NCBI GenBank assembly: GCA_037043015.1
Contig: CM073325.1
Span: 12,875,001-12,939,000 of the forward strand
Origin: Bryum argenteum
Lineage: Eukaryota > Streptophyta > Bryopsida > Bryales > Bryaceae
DNA: 64,000 bases
Direction: 5' to 3'
In this document: in pieces, positions 11,461 through 23,160 of the stretch
Numbering within the stretch: the first letter of the stretch is position 1
Layout of the letters: every line of letters begins with the position of its first letter
Made by a program: the position numbers and the translations under genes
Notes under the pieces: generated by a model
The model's input: the letters and a program-made list of their open reading frames with translations, nothing else
Database searches by the model: none
Told to the model about the DNA's origin: nothing

Positions 11461-14400
11461 CTAAACTGCTTGGAAGAAGGACATATCAATGTCCATGAAC
11501 TCCGTGGGCCACAACACAAAGTGCCCTACTGCTTGTCCTACCATGGTCACAAGAGGATCATCTAGATCAATGGGAGCAAACAAATCGTAGTTGTCATCAA
11601 GGCTTTTAAGCACTTCTACAGATACGGAACCTGGAAATATTTCTTTCTCGTGTAGAGTAGCCCCAGCTACATTGTGGACCTTCCCGAGTGCCACAATTTT
11701 GTCGTCCTCGCCTTCTTCTATTCCCTTGAGTCTAACATGGTCACCCGTTTTGAACTCTGGGTCTTCGGTTTCTTGTACAACCTAGTAAAAGAAAATACTA
11801 AAGAATGATCAGTCATGGCTTTAAATCATGCCAAAAAAAGGTTCAATCTCTTCAATAATGCAATATAGACCCTCTTTGCCATTCTAGTCACTCATTCAAA
11901 CTGGATTACTACAAATAGTAATAGAACTCAACATGATGACTATGAGAAGTCGTATATTCGAATGTCATTACTAATATCAGTCACGTGTTCTAACTTCAAG
12001 ACTGCAAGTAGTCAAGTCTGATTTGGGGTTCCATATCAATGACTACAAACGATGACGAACTAAACATACAGAATTCTTCAAGAAGGCACAACATTGCAAG
12101 AAATGCCCAACCAGGAGGTGGCATTCAAGTTCAGAACAAAACACATCAACTGAATACTCATCCCCGAGTGGCATGACACTTATCGGTGCTTTTGAGTTTT
12201 TCTTATCACTCTTCTTGAACTCCGGGTCAAATTCGGTTTCTTGCAGAACCTAGTATATAAAAAAAGGAAATAAAGAGTAGTCATTACTTCAATCGTGCTA
12301 AATTTTCTACAATCTATTTACCAATGCATGTCGTCCTTGACCATTCAATCACATATTCAAACCTCATTACTGCAAGTAGTAATATATTCTAATCAGATGA
12401 CTATGAGTAGTCACATATTTTAACTTCATTACTAAAATCAGTCAAGTCTGGTCCCGCATTGTATATCAAAGAGTACAAAAAGGAAGAAATTAGGCACTTA
12501 TATGTTCACTTGCCGATAATAGACATCGTGTTTTTCTTCTTCTTGCCTTTCAAGTTTTGCTGACTATCATTGTTGCCTTCCTTGTTCTTTGTATCGGCCA
12601 GCTTTTCAGCCTTGTCTTTGCTCCCCTGAAGTTTCTTATGATTTTTTGGGTTGTCTTGGTCTTTCTTTAGCTTCTCAACCTCTGTCATTCGCATTCTCTT
12701 CTCGGCACGACTATCCTCCTTTGGAACCTTGGAAGCCCTCAAAATCCGACTTGAGTTCACAATTGCGGCACGTTCTCCTGACTCTGCCACGGTCAGTGTA
12801 ACACAATCTGGAGTGCCTCCTGCCGGGTTGTTTGAAGTTCCCAACGTATGTGGGTCCTTCATAGCACCTACTGTAGAAATGTCCTCTCCCTTATCTGGAT
12901 CTGCACATTGTAATTTGGACTCCCCTGCTTGTTGTGATCCCTGTTGAATATAGAGGCAATACGTCAATAAGGACCCTCTTAGTTTAGGCTTTTATTAATG
13001 CTGAAATTTATGAATATGTTCAAGAATGCGAGACCTACTTGACCATTCCAGTCAGTTAGTCAAACTTGATTACTGCGAATAGTAATAGATTATAATCTGA
13101 TGTTTGCGACAAGTAACATATTCTAATTTCATTACTACTATCAATCACGTATTCTAACTTCATTACTGTATCTAGTCAAGTCCGGTGAGTTGTTCCATAT
13201 CAATGACTACGAATAGTCACAACTAGGCATACTGAAAGGTTCTAGAACTAACTGATGACATTCCAATTAATAATGCTACCAAGAGCTATAGTGCAAGTTC
13301 AGGACAAAACACATCGGGAAAGGCTCGTACCTCGAGTACGATGATACTTTCCTTCATGTGAACTGGCTTTGTTGATGTGTCGGTGCCGGTGGAGTCTGAG
13401 CTGGAGCTGCTTTTTGTAGTTGCTGCCTTTGTGGGGGTGACAACAGGAATCTGCAGGTGCTGCATGATGCGTTCAATGTTCCTCTCCATGGATCTCTGCC
13501 AATCATTGTCGTCTTCTGGCTGTGCATTAGATACTCGGCTACTCGGGGAAGTCTCCTTCCGTGCGATAAGTTTTCGAGGGGCATTTTTGACCCGTGCAAG
13601 CTCGCTTTCTATTTCAGCCCTAGTTGGGCTTCTCTCTAGCTCAACTGCCTGTAGAAAGATGCTAGATTTCGTAGCTAGTGATGCACGATAATTTAGAATT
13701 GACAAGGCTTCTCTCACTATTGCTGGAATGTACTACGTCGTTTGGCTATCTGTACAATTTCACAGGCTTCTGGAAGGCATCGAACGTCAAGAGCATGAAT
13801 GAGTGGACTTGGAAAATGTTTTTGATTGTAGCTATAGAATTGCGTACAAGAATGAGATGTTGCCCACAAGTCTTTCCGAAATTTTATGTGTTAACCAGGA
13901 TTAAACATCTCTATGACAAAAAAATGTGATGTGTTTTTACATGATGACTGAGAACAATGATAAACTCTAATGTGATGACTGCAGCTAGTCATTTCAAGAC
14001 ATCTCTATGACTAAAAAACAGCACGTGTTCTCAAGTGATGACTAAAAACAATCATAAGCTCTAAATTGGTGACTGCACCTAGTCACTTTAACTCTTGATT
14101 TTCACTGAATTTAGACATGCAAGTTTGTGATAAAAGACAGAAGAGCAGGGTTTGAACACTCACCAGAGAGGCTCGAATGTAACCTTCAATGCGCTCGGCT
14201 GTAGACGACCTCCTCACCTGCGCGCGGCTATAACGCAGCTTCTCAGCTTCTTGTTGTTTTTTCTCCTCCTGGATCAGTTTCGACAATTTCACCCAATGGT
14301 CTTGCCGAATGTGTTTCGGCTTCTCCTTCCCTTCTTGCATCTTTTTTTTCAGTTGATACCTCTTGACCTTCAACTGGCCCTTCAATATGCTATGGAATGC

Positions 14401-15120
14401 CTCTTTTGTCACATAGCCAAGGCCACCATAATAGTCGAATGTGTTGGCAACTCGCTCCTTGACGGCGAGCAGCATAGAAGTGCTGAGGTTCTTATAGTTG
14501 TCCCCCCTGAAGTCTATGTCCTGCGCATGACCTCGAAGAGAAGTTAGCCACAACGACCGATTCCGTCCTTGAGGACGTCCTATAAGATCAACCTCCACAA
14601 GGTGTTTTCTAGGCCCTCCTGGATCTCGAAAAGAAACCTCCTGAGCATGTTGTTGTTTTAAAGCAAACCGTCGTTTGGATTTCTGGTCTCTAGCATAAGA
14701 GGGCTGTCCAAAGCTCTCAGTCATATCTGAAGGACCTGAGTACGTAGAAGAGTTGTCCCCACCCCCCTCGAGCTCCATCTGTCGCCTCCATTGCAGTAGT
14801 TGGAGCTGCTTTTCTGCAATCCCAAGTTCAAAGCATTAATAGGAGGTATCCGGGGAACGGCACTAGCCATGCCAAGAAACTGAGGCATGTTGCCTCCCTG
14901 GTTAGAAAAATCTTGGGGAACGTCGTTGCAGTAGTCAAAGGGCTCCCCTGATAGAGTTTCCTCAGACATCTTGAGACGTTTTCTCCCTTGAAGTTGCGTT
15001 ATTTGCTGTGGACAGAGGCTTCTTGAACTGGGTTTCGGAATTGCACAACCTCCAGGACCTCACTTGCGCAACTCCCACACAGATGGCTTCGTTGAGTGTC
15101 CTCTGCCCTGCAAAATACAA
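11461..15120 (-). CDS. TNP1/En-Spm-type transposon protein (Transposase_24 + Transposase_23-like)
   Basis: Minus-strand exons give a CACTA accessory protein of the TNPA/TNP1 kind, which in this superfamily binds subterminal repeats. In coding order the pieces are 15120-14820 (MSEETLSGEPFDYCNDVPQ), 14797-14163 (containing YKNLSTSMLLAVKERVANTF, GGLGYVTKEAFHSILKGQLK and QDHWVKLSKLIQEEKKQQ, as in Transposase_24), about 13648-13331, about 12940-12506 (Lys/Glu-rich), about 12252-12060, and 11785-11461. The last exon has the Transposase_23 block: GDHVRLKG, KIVALGKVHNVAG, and VGQAVGHFVLWPTEF just before the stop. The 12252 and 11785 exons start with near-identical V(L/V)QETE..PEFK, suggesting an internal exon duplication. 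The reading frame changes at about 14800 and there is a stop candidate at about 12506, so intactness is doubtful. Confidence 0.65.
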
Positions 15121-15354
15121 ACATCGGTTAGTCATTGTCAATACCAGCCTTAGTCATTCTTCCATTTCAGGTGACTATGACAAGTCAGAAATCCATACTA
15201 TCTTAATTCTTCCAGTTCCTGTGACTATCACAAGTAACAATTCAACTTTAGTAGTCAGAATTGGGGTTTATATGACTATGGGCAGTCACAAATCTTAAAA
15301 AATCACGGTCACACATCACAGTATACCAAGTTAGAGCACTAATCGAATTACTCG

Positions 15355-18300
15355 CACTATAAGAAAACCCTGTTTTTTGTGATGTCTTGTGTAATGTCTA
15401 ATGTATTTTGTGATGTCTTACTGTCTTAAAAGATGTCTTCGAAGACGGGAGGATGTCTGTACGTCTAACGGGCACATTTTGGATTGGGGGGGCATGAAGA
15501 CATCACCAAACAAAAAGATGTTGGTGAAGACATGGATGTCTTTGAAGACATCTTGATAGACATCAAACTGCCACGTTGGCAAGGGATTTTAGACCAGCAA
15601 GGTAAAAACGACCAAAATTTATTGGTAGACAGGGTAAAAAGCATTTCTAATGTTAAAAGAGTAGGTGAATGGGCAGCCGTTTTCAAAAGTAGAAAAAGAA
15701 ACATCACATTTTAGTAGTTTTTTTTTTAATTTTTTTTTTTTTTAAATTTTTTTTTAAATTTTTTTTCTTTTTTTTTCTTCTTCTTGCTAAAACATTATGT
15801 GACGTGGCAATACTGAAAATACTAATTTCAGGCTATTCTCACTATTTTTTCATTGGTCTAATTTTATTAAAAAATATTAAAATATATAATTATATTTCAA
15901 TAAAAAAATATTTTGTAAATTTTTATTATATTCAAATAAATTAGAATATTATAATTCTGTAATTTTTTATGGTTAAGAAATATTTAAATATTAAAAAATA
16001 TTATGTATAAAATATAATATATATAATATCTACAAGATAACAATGATGCCAAAAAAAAAAGTAAAAGTAATTTCGTGGATATTTAATCCTCAAAAAACAT
16101 GTGGACATAGATTAATAAAGTTATCTACAGCGCTTTATCTACATGGCAACAAAAACTCCACGTCAGATCAGTTGACAAGTCATTCAACATCTAGTCGGAT
16201 GTCTAACACGATGTCCAACTTACCATAACTACAGTCAGGCATGAATGTCCGCATAGACATCTACTTGGATGTCTATGAAGATGTTTTGCACGACATCCTC
16301 CTAGACGTCATTTACTAAAAAGCGGCAGTACTTAAGAGTCTTTTAAAGAATAATATCAACTTTTTCTCTTACTGCTTGTCCTCCATTGGCGCGGGTCTCT
16401 GATTGGGGTAATCCTCAAACACATAAACAAAATATAAAAAGAAAATAAAAACAATAAACAGTGTTTTATGGCTTACTTCAAGAAGGAATTAAATATTATT
16501 TATTACTTATAGATTAGATTATTATAGTCTAATGGCAAGACTATACATTACTCTATCATTAACAACCAATATTATACAACTTAAAGCAAATTTACAAGAA
16601 ATATGAATTTATAAAAGTAGCTATTTAATACAGTTTAGGAGACAATTCAAGAATAGAATTAATATTAAGAAAGTTAGTTGGAAAGTTAGTTAGGGTAGAA
16701 ATAAAAGGTAGTTGAGAGTTTAAAAGAGAGCCTATCACCATGGAAGACTATAAATAGTCTCATGATTGTAATTCCACACTTTTTCTATCAATAAAGATTA
16801 TTTGATTTGTTGTGGAAGAAACTCTAAGACTTACAATATGTGCTTTGTTGTGGAAAGAACTTTAAAGCATCTAGTATTTGATATGTTGTGAGGGAAAACA
16901 AAAGACCTTTTATAGTTAATGTGTTGTGATTGAAACCCTGAAAATGTCATCAGATGTTTATGATAATGTCTGCAGGGATGTCTAAGATGACGTTTATGAA
17001 AATGTCTAACATGATGTCTATGAAGATGTCGAAGATGACATCTATGACAGCATCCAGAACCATCTACAGGGATGATTTTCATTGACTTCAATGGATGAAC
17101 AGAGGCGGCTAGGGTTTGCTGCCGCCGCCATAGTTAGCTCATTTTTGCCTTCATTTTTCAAAGAGTTAGTGTTTGGAGTGTAGAGGCTAAGGTTTGCTTC
17201 TTCATGTGGCTAGGGTTTGTTGCCGCCGCCATAGTTAGGTCATGAGATCTTCAAATGGAATTACAAAGCTCATTTTTGCCTTAGTTTTTCCAAAGAGTTT
17301 GTGTTTAAAGTATAGAGGATTTCGAAATTGTTTCCATTCAGTTTCAGAATGATTGTTAACTGCAATAAGAGAATAGTATTTGTAGAAATCCAATAGCTCT
17401 CAAGAATAGGTTTCCTTCTTCATGTGGCTAAGATTTGCTACTTAAGAGGTACTGGATTTCAAAAGCATCTTGTACAAGAAACCCTAGGACTTGTAGAATT
17501 TGATTTGTTGTGAAGGAAACCCTAGTACTTGTAGTATTTGATTTGTTGTAGAAGATGTCTATGATGATGTCTGCAAGATGTCTTAGAGCATGTCTATGAA
17601 GATGTCTAAATGTGTTGATGGAATTCTATTTTGGAAGGTGGGACATAAGAGGTCGGGGCAGCGAGCACGATCTGAGGCCGCGAAGCGACATGCATGCTTG
17701 TAGGTGAGTGGAACAGATGTATGTATGGATGTCTATAACGTTGTTTTTAATGATGTCTAGAAGGATGTCTGAAGAAATGTCTAAGCAGATGTTTGCAAGA
17801 ATGTTTAACTGTGTCGATATCTTGAGGTTAGGAAGTAAACCATCTCAACCTAGGTAGTGCAATTAAATGGAATTAAATCAGAAATTTTTTACCTTTACAA
17901 ACCCTTCTTTAAATGCAGTTGATATTGGCTTATTGAATATGTGTAGCGGGACATGACATGCACATGACCATACGGGTATTGACAAAGAAGCGATGGAAGT
18001 GGAGGGACTTACGGAGTTCAAATTGTGGGTGCGTAGTATATCGTAGTTGTTGACAGGCGTATTAGTAAATATTCTAGTTTGTGTTATCTGAGGTTTTAAT
18101 GACCTAAGCAATATATGTTTGATTCATACTTTTTGATGTGACAAATTTTACGATTGATGTTATGTGAGACGTCTGTGGATTACAGATCTCATGACTATAT
18201 AAACATCTAAAAATGTCATCCTAGATGTCCTTTCATATGCCCAAAAAACATCAATAGTAACACTGTTGCAAACATCATGTCCTACGAGATGTCGCTACAA

Positions 18301-18977
18301 ACATCCGAGCAAACATCACAAACTTAATAAGGACATCAACGTGAACATCATTCTACGCACTGGAAACATCTTATAAGACATAAAAATTGTCTTCTAAGAT
18401 ATTTTGTAAGACATTGCATACGTCTTGCAAGACATCTTGTACAACATCTAAGATGTCTTGCAAGACATTTAAGTCGTCTTAACTGATGTCTAAAACTATC
18501 ATGATAGGAGCATAAAACCTCCGCAATATGCTGACGTGGCATGCCATGTGATTTTTCCAAGTCCACGTCAACTTTTCCCGCGTGCCACGTCGGATATTCC
18601 CGGGTGCCACGTCGGATTTTCCCGCGTGCCACATCGGATTTTCCCGGGTCCACGTAGGATTCTGGCGCCGCCATGTCATCTTTCGTGGGACCATGTAAAA
18701 TTCCACATCATGATGAATTTCATCCCCACGTGGCACTGCCCGTTGAATTCAAACTGATGTGTCATCTACGTGGCACCTACGTGGCACACTTTTTACCATT
18801 CCAAATTACCTTAAGACATCTTCGATCTTAAGACATTTTCCTGTCTTTTTAGACGTCTGCTAAGACATTTGAGCTGTCTAGGATGTCTTATCGTCTATAA
18901 GACATCTGAATTAATGTCTACGATGTCTTTTTAGACATCATTTACAACATCATTAAAAACGCAGGTTTCTTATAGTG
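15355..18977. mobile_element. Second CACTA element, 3.6 kb, non-autonomous, nested, TSD TCG
   Basis: The ends are CACTATAAGAAAACCCTG at 15355 and CAGGTTTCTTATAGTG ending at 18977. They are flanked by identical 3-bp copies of TCG (15352-15354 and 18978-18980), the CACTA target-duplication length. Both subterminal regions carry dozens of GATGTCT/AGACATC motifs. The centre has poly(T) tracts, two copies of a GGCTAGGGTTTGCTGCCGCC-type sequence near 17110 and 17210, and no transposase ORF. The small minus-strand His-rich frame at 16831-17091 is just translated repeat. Confidence 0.85.
18575..18660. repeat. Short tandem repeat inside the nested CACTA element
   Basis: About four units of roughly 24 bp share the core GTGCCACGTCGGATTTTCCC with small changes (ATTCCCGG, TTCCCGCG). 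They lie in the right subterminal region next to several CACGTGGC motifs. Confidence 0.6.
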
Positions 18978-19513
18978 TCGGCTAATAATCAAGTGTAGCA
19001 CACAGAAGAATTCCCCAACATTTTTTACGGCGCGAACTGTGTTAAAAATGAGACTGTCTTCTTGGAGGAGCTTGTGAAGGGACTCAACGAAGAACGAAGA
19101 AGGCATGACGCAATCGTCAACCATCATCAACTGCACCATTGTCAAGCTCGTCGAAAAGGAAAAACTTTAGTTTGGTCTCGAGACACAATTACTTGATGAA
19201 AAAGTGATATTCATGTGCAGAGCTTCGGAATAATACTGATAAAGAAAACCTTTTAGCAGGTTGTGGGAGCTCTACGGCGTTTGAACTTTGATGCACATGC
19301 TTACCATGCCCAGATGAAGTCCTCCCACCTGCGCAAGGAAGTGCACGAGTTCGACAGATCCTAATTAACCTGATCATTCGCTGGATTCATAGCCTTTTAT
19401 GTTCATTTCGAGCTTTGAGAACAAGTTCTTCAAAAAGACCACCGACTGTCAAACCTGACAAAATACATTACCTTGAATCGAAGCAGTTTGGATGCTCAAG
19501 CGCTGAATAGACT

Positions 19514-20410
19514 CTAGCTGATTTGTGGCAGGGCATTTTCAAGCGACGAAGTGCAGATTGTGGTGGCTACCATTGCCTTTGGAATATTGCCTCGAAAATA
19601 TTGAGGAATCGATGTTGTGCAGTTGTTTACCTGAGGATTTTGCTTGCCGAGATGGCACCTTCCGAGTTCTACTGTTGAGACCTCACCATTGCCAAAGCCT
19701 CGCTCGTCATCATTATCGATGTCGGTAGCACTGTCGCTTCTATACTCTTCGCTCTCCCACTCCTCAAAAATACTGCTCTCTGATTGCAACGTTTTTTTCT
19801 TCTTCGCAAATCGTGTCCTTCCCGCTGTTGGTGTTAGTTTCTTGAGTCGCTCACTCCGCCTACGCACGACTTCGACACCCACAATCGAGTCCTGTGTGTA
19901 TTTACTAGCGGATCAGTTACTGAACGGACCGTGAAGATTTGTTGGAAGCAAGAAGCGCCAACCAGCGATTGGGGAGCAAGCACGGGATCAGAAGCAAGGC
20001 AAGAAGGTAGGGTTCACGGTTTAAGTACCCGATGGTATTGTGGGAGCACGCACGGGCTCACAATACAGGCATACACTAGGGTTTATGGTTTAAGTACCCA
20101 GCAGTATATTTCCGCTTTTTAAGGCTGATGGCGCTGAGGTTTTGTGTGGCCTTCAAGCTCGCTTAGTGGTCCTCTCCTCTTGCCGCTTCGCTCTTGATTG
20201 CGGAGGATTTCAAATCTGCTGCCAAATTTAGAACTCCAAGCTCCTGTAGCTTAAGGGAGTTCTTTTTGATTTTTTCCTGCCGCAGCCTCTCGTATTCTGT
20301 CACTTCGGCGTCCTCGTTCCTCGCAAAACCTTCCTCCAAAGCCTGCTGCTCGGATCGCTACGAAACCTTTGTGTCGGATGAGCTATAGTCCCCTGAATGT
20401 GCTTCAACAA
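19514..20410 (-). CDS. Candidate 5' exons of the TNP1-type gene
   Basis: Two minus-strand blocks read as coding. One (about 20350-20165) gives EYERLRQEKIKKNSLKLQEL, a short basic-amphipathic motif that in plant En/Spm-related proteins sits near the N terminus. The other (about 19882-19660) gives VVRRRSERLKKLTPTAGRTR followed by an acidic stretch, also typical of that N-terminal region. They share strand and order with the TNP1-type exons at 15120-11461, so I read them as its upstream exons. Exon joins are not established. A further open block at 19145-18980, cut by the nested CACTA element, may also belong. They could instead be a separate host gene. Confidence 0.4.
19975..20110 (+). repeat. 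Two-unit tandem repeat of about 69 bp
   Basis: The block GGGAGCAAGCACGGG...GGTTTAAGTACCC occurs twice in direct succession with several substitutions. Function unknown. It lies between the two candidate coding blocks of the CACTA region. Confidence 0.55.
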
Positions 20411-21615
20411 ATTTTGGTCGCATCTTCATGGCAGTGCAGAGGAGGTGTTCGAGCTGGTAGGCAATCAAAGGCCCTCACCATCGCCATTTCTGCAAACTGG
20501 TACGATCCGCCGCCACTCTCAAATCAAAAACCCTTCTTCGATTTCACGCCGCCAAAAGCTTGTTTGCTTTAATTTTTGGGATTTGCAACGAGGTATTAAC
20601 TTTCATCTATTCTGTGGAGGGAAGACCTTGTTTAGTAACGTGGAAATAGACATGTGGACTAAGCTTGTCCTACTTCATCCTTAGCCCTCCTTTCCATTGC
20701 CCTCATTGTTTTATCTTTCTTATTTTCCTAGACACAACAACTACAAAAGTGGTAAGACTAAAATCTAATATAACTCATGTTCAAGTCTTCAAGATGCAAT
20801 TAATAAAAACCTCAAGAAAACAACTAATATTACATTATTCAAAATAGGAAAATACTTTCAAGAAAAACACAACTTCACTTACTAATTTTCCTATTGAAAA
20901 TACACTTAACATAACTCAAACAAATTCACTTATTTTTCACCATCATCTCCCAAACATTGTTGTATATGCCTTGAAAATCTCTTTCAGTTACAAGTTCAAT
21001 TTTCTTGATGTACTTTTGATTGTTTATAATGAATCCATTGTTTTTCAAATTTAAATCCCTCTGCGTTACAAGATTTAATATATAGGTAAACCAGACTAAT
21101 AAATGTGAGAGCTCGTAGTTGCTTTTTTTTGTTATAGTTTATTTGTTACTTTTATGAATGTAATGTTAACTAGCAATGCCTTTATGAAGTAATTTGATGA
21201 AATTTACGTTAATTAAGTTGTAAACACAATATGCATGTTAGAAGATAATTGTTGCAAGGCCTTGGATATGACTTTTGGTACTAATTTAAGCTTTAGGGGC
21301 AGTCGTGTCACGGAGCGGAGTGTCAGTCTTACACCACTACAAAGCCTTAATATTGACAATGGTAATATAGGCGATGACAACCGCAACACAGGTGAATGAA
21401 ATCTACTCAATAATACACAATCTATGGTGAGGATGCTTTAACAACAACTGCAAGAGCTGAGGATGCAGAAAAATTTGTTGCAGATCTTTGTTGATTGATA
21501 ACAACTCAACATTCAACGTACTTTTTGTACATGGAGTTGTATTTGTCTTCGTATGAGGAGGTATTGAAAACAGTTAATGCTTAATTTACAGAAAGAGAGA
21601 AATAATATGTACCGT

Positions 21616-21904
21616 GCTTAAATTAGTACCAAACTTAAATTAATACAAGCAAGCGGGGCCACATGTGCACCCATTGGTACCACTTTTACACCACTGATGC
21701 TTCCGTTGCAAGCATGTGCAGTACTCTTATCGCGGTGGAGAACCGCTTGGAAAGACCAGAACGGCGGATTTGGATGAGATGACGTATCTTGAATCATGGA
21801 CATAGTTACGAAATGGGAAGGTGAAATACTGTTCGGAGATTGTGGCGTGCGAGCGGTTGTTCTCCAAGCAATTTGAAAAGAACGAGTTTGGTACTAATTT
21901 AAGC
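21616..21904. repeat. Inverted-repeat unit with 19-bp perfect ends
   Basis: GCTTAAATTAGTACCAAAC at 21616-21634 is exactly inverted at 21886-21904. A third copy in the right-hand orientation lies at about 21274-21291. This looks like a small non-autonomous element of about 290 bp, perhaps beside a fragment of another copy. I could not fix a target-site duplication. Confidence 0.55.
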
Positions 21905-21949
21905 GTGATCTTCCATCTCTAACCACCGCAAAGCATTCTTAACTGTGTA

Positions 21950-23160
21950 TCGCTGTTGTAATTATAACGATACAAATTTCAATGTTTTAAACTCCGGAAA
22001 TGGCTTTCTAACGTCGTTGAAGAACAACTTCTAAGTCTCTCTTGCTTCATCATCCAATGTTATTCGTACAAGTTGTTTGCAGTCGTCATCCATTAAACTC
22101 TTTCGCGGCCTAAACCAATTTCTTGTCGTACATGCAACTTTTGGTTCTTTGACCTTAGCATTTTTCTGTCTTCCTTGTATTTAATTTCTCCAAACTTTTC
22201 TTCTTTCGGAATCCGAATATAATATACGGTTGTCCACCTCTTTTATAATTCGTATAATTGAATAAAAAGTTTCATCGTCGTCCATCCACGCGTATGAAAT
22301 TCAATCATCAATATTGTAGATAGTTTGGTGACAGTAAGATTTTTTTTATCCTCTTATTTTAAACTCAAAATTGTCGTCATGCATATGAACTCATCATCAC
22401 GACGAACGATATTTTCGACTTCTTGAGCTTTGAGTTTTTTATAATTAATCCATAACGCACGAAGTGTTATCAAATTCTGCTAAGCACTTGAATGACCGTC
22501 CTTTTGGTTTAAAATGTTAAAATCGTTTTGTCGCTTTGACATCTCAGGTTACATCTTAGGATTGTCATAGACCACTAAAACCGCTTTTATGATTGGAAAA
22601 AGATCATTCAAATGTCCCTCTATGATATGGCTTTTCTGAAATGCCTCTTCTGCCAAAACTTTGCATACATGCAATATGTGCTAATCGTTATATGGTTCCT
22701 ACTTAATTGTTTGCATCATATCTCTCCGTGCACGATTTTTAGATGTTTCAACGCTCGAATCACTGCAAACCTTTCCGAATTATTGTCGAGTTTCTTCTAC
22801 CTTGAAGTTAACTTATTCTTAAAGGTCTATGTTAAAATACGAAATGGGCTTTAATGTTAAAAACGACACGTTTTACTTTTAAAACAAACCCTCATAAATA
22901 ATTCTAGCATGCTCGTGTCCAATATTCGCATATTGGTAAGTGTCGATGAAAGTAAAAGCACATTCTTCGTACTCATCTCAAATTCTTAGTTTCGCCCAAA
23001 AATACATTGCCTGTAATTCTTCAACGGAAGTCGGTTTCTCAATTTCGTACTTTATATTGTCCTTTCCTTCGATTTCGTCTTTCTTTTCTTGTACATCACC
23101 CTCCATGTCTAAATGCAAATCATCCTCATGTATGTCATGCTCATGATTCTTAAGTGCCCA
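21950..23160 (-). pseudogene. Decayed minus-strand coding remnant of unknown family
   Basis: Translated on the minus strand with stops ignored, long stretches keep protein-like composition. Examples are EHDIHEDDLHLDMEGDVQEK and KPTSVEELQAMYFWAKLRI near 23150-22975, and SLMDDDCKQLVRITLDDEAR with a downstream KLFFNDVRKPFPEF near 22100-22000. At least half a dozen stops and frame changes interrupt it. I do not recognise the family; an old transposon protein is likely given the setting. Only plus-strand shadow frames are open here. Confidence 0.35.

Larger units (their letters stand above)
10296..20600 (-). mobile_element. CACTA (En/Spm) transposon, left end clear, right end not found
   Basis: The left end begins CACTACAACAAATCCAGCCC at 10296. 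The next 1.1 kb carries many short inverted motifs of the type GACTAYRYAGTCA, like the subterminal binding sites of En/Spm. Minus-strand exons encode a TNP1-type protein ending at 11461, so the left end is the element's 3' end. I found no matching TTGTAGTG terminus at the right. The given right limit is only where related coding sequence (about 20.2-20.5 kb) fades. A second CACTA element lies inside it. No TNP2-type transposase gene is visible. Confidence 0.65.

Noticed and set aside
15720..15775. Poly(T) tract as a retrotransposon tail
   Set aside because: It lies inside the nested CACTA element with no adjacent retroelement coding sequence or TSD.
16831..17091. His-rich minus-strand frame
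   Set aside because: It is translated GATGTCT repeat of the nested CACTA element.
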